This document shows positions 1-4,973 of a stretch of DNA of 6,024 nucleotides, in pieces. Below the pieces are notes generated by a model. It searched no databases. It was given only the letters and a program-made list of their open reading frames with translations, and was not told where the DNA came from. The position numbers and the translations under genes were made by a program. The number at the start of each line of letters is the position of its first letter. The stretch's first letter is position 1. Source of the DNA: Candidatus Aminicenantota bacterium. Lineage in GTDB: Bacteria > Acidobacteriota > Aminicenantia > Aminicenantales > Aminicenantaceae. Location: the NCBI GenBank assembly GCA_030617525.1, contig JAUWVG010000172.1:1-6024 (forward strand), in the 5' to 3' direction.

Positions 1-150
1 GCTGGAATATTCCCTGTAGAGAGAAGGTAAAACCAATGCAATGGGCCGAATTTTTGAAAACTGCTTGAGTTCCCTCTCCAGTCTTTTAATATCCTGCCGG
101 CCTAATCTATGGAACGTTGTGATCACTCCATTCTGGAAAAATTCTGACAT
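1..150 (-). CDS. Glycosyltransferase, glucosyl-3-phosphoglycerate synthase-like, N-terminal fragment (3' end outside window)
   Basis: Reading the minus strand from an ATG at 150 gives 50 uninterrupted codons to the left edge. The protein begins MSEFFQNGVITTFHRLG and later reads IRPIALVLPSLYREYSS. From memory, this resembles the start of a family of roughly 400-residue cytoplasmic glycosyltransferases related to glucosyl-3-phosphoglycerate synthase, which transfers a sugar from an NDP-sugar to 3-phosphoglycerate on the route to the compatible solute glucosylglycerate. The start is supported by an AGGAGG Shine-Dalgarno at 156-161, 5 nt before the ATG, and by a promoter further upstream at 218-246. 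No catalytic motif (such as DXD) lies in the visible part, so donor and acceptor cannot be read. The coding call is fairly firm because ribosome site, promoter and family-like N-terminus agree; the exact enzyme is uncertain. Confidence 0.68.
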   Translation of the reverse strand, partial: MSEFFQNGVITTFHRLGRQDIKRLERELKQFSKIRPIALVLPSLYREYSS

Positions 151-155
151 GATGT

Positions 156-161
156 CCTCCT
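156..161 (-). promoter_or_regulatory. Ribosome binding site of the glycosyltransferase gene
   Basis: On the minus strand, AGGAGG lies 5 nt upstream of the ATG at 150. It is a full-strength Shine-Dalgarno and fixes the start of a gene that is otherwise cut by the window edge. It contrasts with the divergent gene at 692, which has no properly spaced site. Confidence 0.75.
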
Positions 162-217
162 CAAAGACAGAATTTGATGACCAAATTCATCAGTCAGGGA
201 GAATCACTCGTGGTAAT

Positions 218-246
218 AACATAAAAAAAAAACACGGATGTGTCAA
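218..246 (-). promoter_or_regulatory. Sigma70-type promoter of the glycosyltransferase gene
   Basis: On the minus strand, a consensus -35 TTGACA (246-241) is followed by a 17-bp spacer and a -10 TATGTT (223-218, 4 of 6 consensus). The spacer contains a run of ten T on this strand (plus-strand A run 223-232). Transcription would start near 211, giving a 5' leader of about 60 nt to the ATG at 150. A copy of the 20-bp shared element lies 21 bp upstream of the -35. Confidence 0.6.
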
Positions 247-267
247 CGGGATGGAGCCTAGAGGACA

Positions 268-287
268 CATTTCCATTTCCGTGATTT
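268..287 (-). repeat. Shared 20-bp upstream element, copy 1 (glycosyltransferase side)
   Basis: On the minus strand this reads AAATCACGGAAATGGAAATG. It matches copy 3 (617-636, plus) at 19 of 20 bases. It ends 21 bp upstream of the -35 box of the glycosyltransferase promoter and points the same way as that promoter. The copies therefore form an inverted repeat with arms about 330 bp apart. An activator or repressor site is the simplest reading; terminal repeats of a small element are the alternative. Confidence 0.55.
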
Positions 288-297
288 TTTCTAGAGT
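283..297 (+). repeat. 15-bp direct repeat, copy 1
   Basis: GATTTTTTCTAGAGT occurs here and again at 576-590 in the same orientation. This copy overlaps the inner edge of shared element copy 1 by five bases (283-287). It includes the palindrome TCTAGA. Both copies are preceded by a loosely similar TTCCA-containing stretch, so the related unit may be nearer 28 bp. Function unknown. Confidence 0.5.
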
Positions 298-315
298 TCT
301 GGGAAGATGATGGAG

Positions 316-331
316 AAATCACGATAATGAA
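316..331 (+). repeat. Shared upstream element, copy 2 (degenerate)
   Basis: AAATCACGATAATGAA on the plus strand matches the first 16 bases of copies 1 and 3 at 13 of 16 positions, including the whole AAATCACG core. It lies 28 bp from copy 1 in inverted orientation, so the two form a loose divergent pair. No promoter boxes follow it closely. Confidence 0.35.
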
Positions 332-396
332 ATCTGAAGAGGATGGAAAAAGCGACATCCGAGGATTTAGCCTTACCAAGTTGTTCATCGAGGGAA

Positions 397-411
397 GCCG
401 ACAAAGTCGGC
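397..411. other. Small perfect hairpin GCCGAC-AAA-GTCGGC
   Basis: A 6-bp GC-rich stem with a 3-nt loop sits in the middle of the intergenic region. Neither strand has a T-tract directly after it, so it is not a standard intrinsic terminator. It could be a protein site or part of a small RNA; no further support is visible. Confidence 0.3.
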
Positions 412-575
412 CACTGAGTATGTCTGAGCACGGGATGGATTAAGAAAAGTGGTACGCATCTTTTTGGCAATTCTCTATGTAATGTCAAAAACAAATATGC
501 AGAGTTACGGAAGTGCCGAGAGGAACAATGAGGGAATGGCGTTAAAAATCCGAGTGGAGTGCTTCCACCTTTTCA

Positions 576-590
576 GATTTTTTCTAGAGT
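576..590 (+). repeat. 15-bp direct repeat, copy 2
   Basis: Exact second copy of GATTTTTTCTAGAGT, in an AT-rich stretch (576-620) upstream of shared element copy 3. AT-rich tracts here could also act as UP-element-like or bent DNA for the promoter at 652-680, but that is only a possibility. Confidence 0.5.
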
Positions 591-616
591 AATTTTTAAT
601 CACCTTTTTGTTCCTT

Positions 617-636
617 AAATCACGGAAATGGATATG
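617..636 (+). repeat. Shared 20-bp upstream element, copy 3 (ATP-grasp gene side)
   Basis: AAATCACGGAAATGGATATG on the plus strand differs from copy 1 at one base. It ends 15 bp upstream of the -35 box of the promoter for the gene at 692, in the same orientation as that promoter. Sixteen consecutive bases (617-632) are identical to the reverse complement of 272-287. Confidence 0.55.
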
Positions 637-651
637 CTTTTAATGCTAATC

Positions 652-680
652 TTGAGATGTGAGACCTTCTTCTCTATAAT
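652..680 (+). promoter_or_regulatory. Strong sigma70-type promoter of the ATP-grasp/receiver operon
   Basis: The -35 TTGAGA (652-657, 5 of 6 consensus) is followed by a 17-bp spacer and a perfect -10 TATAAT (675-680). Initiation 6-7 bases downstream puts the transcript start near 686-688, only about 4-6 nt before the ATG at 692. The mRNA would be leaderless or nearly so. The shared 20-bp element ends 15 bp upstream of the -35. Confidence 0.75.
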
Positions 681-691
681 AAAGTTAAAGG

Positions 692-2350
692 ATGAGTGTC
701 ACAGCTGTTGATAGGATCGGAGATGTTAAAATCTACGGTACCGGCCAATTCGGCGGAAAAGGCGCGGGCCTTGTCAAAATTAACGAATGCAACATCCCCA
801 AGGCGCATAAACTCAGAACCCGAATCCTCACGACAACTTTTTATGACCGGTTTCGCGAACTCGGCGGAAAATTCGGAGACGAAGAACTTGAAACCCTCGC
901 GTCCATTCTCAGTAAACTAGGTAACATTCCGATCAGCGTTCGCTCCTCAGCGACAAATGAAGCCTGCATCCTGCCGGGAGGAAAAGGCTCCGTCCATGCC
1001 GGAGAAAACACATCTTTCATGCTGCCGAATAACCATCCTCATTTTCCCACACGTTTCAATCAGCTTATCCAGGCCATCTTTTTTATCTATAAAGACTTCA
1101 TGTCTCTTCAGCCACTTGACACCAAGGAAAAAATGGCTATTGTCATCAATCCCATTTCCGGAATTCATTTAAAGACACTCGCCGGACCGACCTATTTTCC
1201 TTTGGTCTCAGGTGTCGCCAACTCCTTTTTCGTCCATGCCCTCAAAACTCAAAACCCGGAGGACGGCTTTGCCAGAATAGCTTTCGGGCATGGATATGCC
1301 ACCGTCCTCGATGATTTCCCGGTTGTATCCATGGCCACCATAAAAAATCCTCTCCCTCTCAGACTCCTAGGAAAGGGGCAAAAATATTTTTATGCCATCA
1401 ATATGACTAAAAATGAACGACTTGAGGGGAATGAGCTGGAGACCATGAGCAAGCTCCATATCAGGTTTGCAGACAGAAAGCATACAAAGTTATTAGGAGT
1501 TTACAAAAACCTCGTGACATTCGAAGAACTCGTCCAGAATGACCGGTTCAAATTCAGAAGTGACCTTCTCGAATGCATGGAAATCATCTCTTCCCAAATT
1601 TCTTCACACTATCAAATCGAATTTTCTTTCAACATCAACTTCGAAAAAGAAAATGAGGAACACGGAGTTTTCCATATTGTCCAGTTGACAGAACTTCCAG
1701 AATTGAAGCTGAGAGCGATCCAAATTCCAGAACAGGCAAAGCACACCTATATATCCACTCAAAATCTACAGGGTCATGGCGTCATCCGTGGGATAAAATC
1801 GGCAGTTGTGGTCTCCCCGTTTATTTACTCTAAAACACAGCATGACACCGTCAGCAGGAAAATTTCCGAAATAAACACCCAAATGCTCGAACGAAAGGAA
1901 AAATATATTATCATCGTCCCCGGGCGTCTGGGAAGCCAGAACAAAAACTGGGGAATTTATGTCGATTATAAAGATGTGGACGGAGCTGTCGCCATTTTTG
2001 AATATGGAGTGGACATCGCCGGACGGGCAGAACCGGTATCGGATGAAGCCAATCTGAGCGGCGGAATATACGGGAGTCACTTCCTCTATATGATTCAGGG
2101 CGGATTTGACGAGGAGCAAAAGAGGCTCCAGACAAGGATGTACGGAACCCAGGGGACACATTTTTTGACTAACCTGGCTGGAAACAATGTCATCTACTCC
2201 TTCATCATCCCTTCAAAAGATAAAATTGATCCCTGGTTTTTCTCTCCACCCGGCCCTAACGAAGCCATATATGTTTTGCGATTTCCACAAAAAGCATCTA
2301 TCTATGCTGACTCCGCCAAACAAAAGTGCATCGTCATGTCAAAAGGATAA
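692..2350 (+). CDS. PEP/pyruvate-binding (PPDK N-terminal ATP-grasp) domain protein, stand-alone
   Basis: This 552-residue, apparently cytoplasmic protein carries the ATP-grasp nucleotide-binding half of PEP synthase/pyruvate phosphate dikinase. Visible family motifs are GGKGAGL (21-27), VRSSATNE (83-90), a central SGVANSF (173-179) with PEDG (189-192) and GHG (199-201), IEFSFNI (309-315), VQLTELPE (330-337, where the family has a Q-x-R-P strand), PGRLGS (410-415) and GTQGTHF (485-491). The phosphohistidine swivel domain and PEP/pyruvate barrel are absent; the full enzymes are about 800-900 residues. It therefore cannot make PEP by the usual two-step route alone. The arginine of the Q-x-R motif, an ATP-site residue in dikinases, appears as Thr333. 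The start is forced: an in-frame stop lies at 686-688 and no other in-frame start precedes GGKGAGL. There is no spaced Shine-Dalgarno. The next gene follows after 4 nt and is probably its partner. A phosphotransferase or nucleotide-sensing role is inference. Confidence 0.8.
   Translation: MSVTAVDRIGDVKIYGTGQFGGKGAGLVKINECNIPKAHKLRTRILTTTFYDRFRELGGKFGDEELETLASILSKLGNIPISVRSSATNEACILPGGKGSVHAGENTSFMLPNNHPHFPTRFNQLIQAIFFIYKDFMSLQPLDTKEKMAIVINPISGIHLKTLAGPTYFPLVSGVANSFFVHALKTQNPEDGFARIAFGHGYATVLDDFPVVSMATIKNPLPLRLLGKGQKYFYAINMTKNERLEGNELETMSKLHIRFADRKHTKLLGVYKNLVTFEELVQNDRFKFRSDLLECMEIISSQISSHYQIEFSFNINFEKENEEHGVFHIVQLTELPELKLRAIQIPEQAKHTYISTQNLQGHGVIRGIKSAVVVSPFIYSKTQHDTVSRKISEINTQMLERKEKYIIIVPGRLGSQNKNWGIYVDYKDVDGAVAIFEYGVDIAGRAEPVSDEANLSGGIYGSHFLYMIQGGFDEEQKRLQTRMYGTQGTHFLTNLAGNNVIYSFIIPSKDKIDPWFFSPPGPNEAIYVLRFPQKASIYADSAKQKCIVMSKG
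2342..2347 (+). promoter_or_regulatory. Ribosome binding site of the receiver-protein gene, inside the end of the preceding gene
   Basis: AAAGGA covers the last two sense codons of the upstream gene and lies 7 nt before the ATG at 2355. It decides the start: the same frame is open from 2187, but the earlier ATGs lie inside the upstream gene and would give an unlikely N-terminal extension. The arrangement suggests translational coupling. Confidence 0.65.
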
Positions 2351-2354
2351 TCCT

Positions 2355-3776
2355 ATGGAAAATTTCAGCTTCTCCCCAAGGATCATCAATCCAAAAAAAA
2401 TCGCAAACGTCATTTTTTTTTCAGCAGATGAAAAGGTGAGAAGGTCCGGAAAAATGATCGAAAAAGAGATGCCGTGGATCAACTGTTTCGTATTATCCGA
2501 TCCCCTTTCTGTAACGGATTTTTTTTCAGAGAAAGCTTCGGTATTTGTTCTCGACGACACGTCAATGGCTTTTGTCGACTCTAAGAAAATCCACGAAAAC
2601 AACAAGGATTCCGTAGTGATCCTCCTCTCGTCTAACGATCAAATCCACCGGTCCTCTCCTTCCGTAGCCCTTAAAAAATTCCCCTACACCGGTGAAGCCG
2701 ATCTTATTTTTGCATTCAACCAGACAAAATATATTCCCAACCAGATTATAACGTCCGTCGTCAGATGTGCCGAGGATCTTCTCAATATCGAACACTATTC
2801 TCAGGAGAGACGCTTCATTTTTTTAATTGTCGATGATGAGCCGCGCTGGTTTTCTCAATTTTTGCCTGTCCTTTATGACATCATCGGACAGCGTGCCGAT
2901 GTCAAGGTGACCCGCACCTACGAGGAAACTCTGCAGTTCCTTTTTGGAGTTGAACACGAATCCGATATCGACAAGGATCAATATCTGGTCAGCGGACATG
3001 GTGACGATGTCGTCTGCTTGATCACCGACGTGTTCTATCCACGAGGCCGGGAGCAGCGCTGCAATGCAGGTGTCGATCTTATCAAGCTGGTCAACACATA
3101 CTACCCGCGAATCCCCACAATTATCGCTTCAAAAGCCAAAGAGGCCGAAGATTTAAAAGATATGGCCTTTGTCCTTCCTAAAGGAGATCCGGGAAGCATT
3201 GAAACTCTCAGGAATTATATCTATGATCACACCGGTCTCGGAGATTTTTTGGTCAGAGACAGGGATGGAAATGAAATTTATCGGGCCAAACACATCACGG
3301 AACTGTTCTCAATCATCAAACAGGCTCAAAAAGAGACAACAAGAGCCAATCAACTGAGAAGAATTCTTGAAAACTATGGACGGAAAGATTCATTTTCAAC
3401 ATGGCTGTACATGCACGGTTTTCGTGAATTGGGAGATCGACTTCGTCCCATGGACATCACAGGACAGGAGATGATCTCTGTCCTGATAAGCCAATTGAAA
3501 AAAGAAATTTTGAGCATGGAAAAGACACCAATAATCATAGATGATATCGAAGTCTTCGATCTCTCAGGCCTCGTAGATGCGCTTCGAAAAGCCAATCCCT
3601 CGACTATTCAACCCCTCTCTGACTCAGACACATTTTCAACATGGCTGGACTGCAAAAGTTATCCTGAACTGGCTGAAGAGCTGAGGCCAATCCATGGAAG
3701 CGGAAAAAAGTTAAGCTTTAAAATCACAGGCATTGTCGAAAAGTGGATAAAGATCTACGCCGAAAGAGAAGCTTAG
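2355..3776 (+). CDS. Two-receiver-domain response regulator with duplicated C-terminal FSTWL module, partner of the ATP-grasp protein
   Basis: This is a 473-residue cytoplasmic protein with no DNA-binding or output-enzyme domain that I recognise. Residues about 15-140 look like a degenerate receiver (VFVLDDTS at 63-70, VVILLSS at 87-93). Residues about 152-290 form a fuller receiver: acidic pair Asp160-Asp161 in LIVDDEP, candidate phosphoacceptor Asp225 in CLITDVF, Ser259 in IIASK and Lys276 in VLPKGD. The spacing from acidic pair to phosphoacceptor is about 20 residues longer than in CheY-like receivers, with an insertion near 195-218. Then comes GDFLVRDRDGNEIYRA (296-311), followed by two copies of a module around FSTWL (347-351 and 427-431) ending in LRP (363-365 and 443-445). 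From memory, the same series precedes the PPDK_N domain in fused Bacteroidota proteins of about 990 residues. It probably acts with the upstream gene product. Its stop abuts that of the convergent gene. Confidence 0.8.
   Translation: MENFSFSPRIINPKKIANVIFFSADEKVRRSGKMIEKEMPWINCFVLSDPLSVTDFFSEKASVFVLDDTSMAFVDSKKIHENNKDSVVILLSSNDQIHRSSPSVALKKFPYTGEADLIFAFNQTKYIPNQIITSVVRCAEDLLNIEHYSQERRFIFLIVDDEPRWFSQFLPVLYDIIGQRADVKVTRTYEETLQFLFGVEHESDIDKDQYLVSGHGDDVVCLITDVFYPRGREQRCNAGVDLIKLVNTYYPRIPTIIASKAKEAEDLKDMAFVLPKGDPGSIETLRNYIYDHTGLGDFLVRDRDGNEIYRAKHITELFSIIKQAQKETTRANQLRRILENYGRKDSFSTWLYMHGFRELGDRLRPMDITGQEMISVLISQLKKEILSMEKTPIIIDDIEVFDLSGLVDALRKANPSTIQPLSDSDTFSTWLDCKSYPELAEELRPIHGSGKKLSFKITGIVEKWIKIYAEREA
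3391..3647 (+). repeat. Internal duplication in the receiver gene, 240-bp period
   Basis: The 17-bp sequence CATTTTCAACATGGCTG occurs at 3391-3407 and again at 3631-3647, exactly 240 bp apart and in frame. The encoded units share FSTWL and then an L-x-x-x-LRP ending (residues 347-365 and 427-445), each followed by a hydrophobic amphipathic-looking stretch. The surrounding DNA has diverged, so this is an old module duplication with one conserved or homogenised core. Confidence 0.65.
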
Positions 3777-3802
3777 TTATTTTACCAGAAATAATTCTTT
3801 TT
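3775..3802 (+). terminator. Weak candidate terminator of the ATP-grasp/receiver operon
   Basis: An AT-rich stem of 8 pairs (3775-3782 with 3789-3796, one G-U pair, loop TACCAG) is followed by CTTTTT. It begins within the stop codon of the receiver gene and lies in the 3' coding end of the convergent peptidase gene. The stem has almost no GC, so the call is tentative. Confidence 0.33.
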
Positions 3803-4958
3803 GCGGCTCAGCCAGATATTCCGCACTATCTTTTCTTAATACCACCATTTCCTCGATGGTCACGACACCGCGCCCAGGAACTTCCAGTCGCGGCTCTATG
3901 GTGAAAATCATCCCCTCTTCAAGCGGATAAAAAGGTTTTTGGGCATATTTTTCCCAGGCAGGTCCCAGCAGTGCTGTCCCGTCATGGGCGAAACGTCCCA
4001 CCTGATGACCTAATCCATGGGGAAATTCCGCATAACCCATAGAGACGATGTATTCCCGGGCAATTTTATCGATTTCCACACCTTGAACTCCGGGCTTTAT
4101 GGCCTGCCTGGCAAGTTCGATAGACGTGACAATGGTTTCAAAGCCCTTCCGGACATCCGGTGGTGCCTGTTCCTCCCCTTCCTCGAGAATATAAAACGTT
4201 CTCTGCATATCCGAACAGTAATCCTCGAATTTTACGCCAAAATCCATATTGAGAACATGCCCGCGCTCCACCAAGCGTTCGGTGGGCTTATAATGAGCTC
4301 CGGCTGTTTCAGGCCCCGTAAAAACAGCCGGGCAGTGAGATTTTTCCCACGCAAAATCGAGCTGCCTCTTTTCCACTTCTTGAATCATAAAGGCCGCAAT
4401 CTCTTTTTCGGATTTCCCCGGCTGAATAAAGGGTGTCACCAACGAAAAAATATCGAGCGTATGGGCGATGGCTTTCCGGATACGATCGACTTCATAGGAT
4501 GTTTTTCTTGCCTTGAGACTCGATGTGATTTTTTCTGCCGAGACAATCCTGTCTTCAAGTCCATTTTCAGAGAGAAAATCATAAAGGGTTAAGTACATCC
4601 CATGAGTTAAACCATCGCTGATTTCACTGACTTTCGAAAAATTCAGCGCAATCGATGACGGATTGATTTCTTTAATAGTTTCTAGGAATTGTTTCTTGAC
4701 ACCTTCAACATAGCTCAAGATATGTGTATAAACACCTAAGTCTTCAATGGCTTTCCGCTCCATCTCGCCGACAATAGCATACGTGTCCCCAGATTTTGTG
4801 ACGATAAAGGCCGAATGCCAGGTGACATCGGCCTCGATGAGAAAATCCAGCATGGGATCATGCAAGATGGAACTCTCCCTGACAAAGGTGATCCAGCAGT
4901 CAATATCCAATTCATTTAGGATGTCTACGGCCTGAGCCACCTTTTCCTGAATTAGCAT
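3777..4958 (-). CDS. M24 family metallopeptidase (Xaa-Pro dipeptidase/aminopeptidase type)
   Basis: The 393-residue cytoplasmic protein has the full length and two-part layout of bacterial prolidase-type enzymes: a creatinase-like N-terminal domain (about 1-150) and a pita-bread catalytic domain (about 155-385). These enzymes release or cleave residues next to proline using two metal ions. The five expected ligands are all present: Asp239 (NMDFG), Asp250 (CSDMQRTF), His318 (HGLGHQVG), Glu355 (FTIEP) and Glu369 (TIEEMV). Candidate substrate-site histidines are His222 (GAHYKP) and His325. No signal peptide is seen. The start at 4958 is preceded by AAGGAG (4965-4970) with a 6-nt gap. It follows the transporter gene by 15 nt and is almost certainly in its operon. 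Dipeptidase (PepQ) versus aminopeptidase (PepP) activity cannot be told from sequence alone; creatinase-type activity is less likely given the context. Confidence 0.88.
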   Translation of the reverse strand: MLIQEKVAQAVDILNELDIDCWITFVRESSILHDPMLDFLIEADVTWHSAFIVTKSGDTYAIVGEMERKAIEDLGVYTHILSYVEGVKKQFLETIKEINPSSIALNFSKVSEISDGLTHGMYLTLYDFLSENGLEDRIVSAEKITSSLKARKTSYEVDRIRKAIAHTLDIFSLVTPFIQPGKSEKEIAAFMIQEVEKRQLDFAWEKSHCPAVFTGPETAGAHYKPTERLVERGHVLNMDFGVKFEDYCSDMQRTFYILEEGEEQAPPDVRKGFETIVTSIELARQAIKPGVQGVEIDKIAREYIVSMGYAEFPHGLGHQVGRFAHDGTALLGPAWEKYAQKPFYPLEEGMIFTIEPRLEVPGRGVVTIEEMVVLRKDSAEYLAEPQKELFLVK

Positions 4959-4964
4959 GATCCT

Positions 4965-4970
4965 CTCCTT
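4965..4970 (-). promoter_or_regulatory. Ribosome binding site of the M24 peptidase gene
   Basis: AAGGAG on the minus strand, 6 nt upstream of the ATG at 4958, inside the 15-nt gap after the transporter stop codon. It supports separate translation initiation within a shared transcript. Confidence 0.7.
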
Positions 4971-4973
4971 CTG

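Larger units (their letters stand above)
151..691. other. Divergent intergenic region with two promoters and repeated elements, no convincing gene
   Basis: These 541 bases separate the start codons of two divergently transcribed genes. They hold a promoter at each end, three copies of a motif close to AAATCACGGAAATGGA (272-287 minus, 316-331 plus, 617-632 plus), a 15-bp direct repeat (283-297 and 576-590) and one small perfect hairpin (397-411). Reading frames here are short and have no recognisable protein. The longest plus-strand frame (from 41) runs antisense through the glycosyltransferase start. The length is generous for two promoters, so extra regulatory sites, a small RNA or a decayed element are possible. 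Confidence 0.7.

Noticed and set aside
223..244. Weak stem ACAC/GTGT followed by ten T on the minus strand, looking like a terminator.
   Set aside because: The stem is only 4-5 pairs, no minus-strand gene ends just upstream, and the same bases are better explained as the -35 and spacer of the glycosyltransferase promoter.
41..310. Plus-strand frame of 89 codons.
   Set aside because: It runs antisense through the start of the glycosyltransferase and across its promoter; no protein family resemblance.
327..443. Short plus-strand frame of 38 codons (MKSEEDGKSDIRGF... ending SEHGMD).
   Set aside because: Only GGAG at 312-315 lies upstream, with a long 11-nt gap. There is no family resemblance, and the start overlaps a copy of the repeated motif. 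It is compatible with chance.
291..494. Minus-strand frames of 64-67 codons (194-388 and 291-494).
   Set aside because: They overlap each other, have no Shine-Dalgarno that I could see, no recognisable protein, and low-complexity serine- and phenylalanine-rich composition.
2187..2354. 56-residue N-terminal extension of the receiver protein.
   Set aside because: It lies wholly within the upstream gene in another frame, has out-of-family composition, and the ATG at 2355 has a well-spaced AAAGGA.
4017..4592. Long plus-strand frame of 191 codons opposite the peptidase gene.
   Set aside because: The minus strand here encodes all five M24 metal ligands, so this frame is a shadow.
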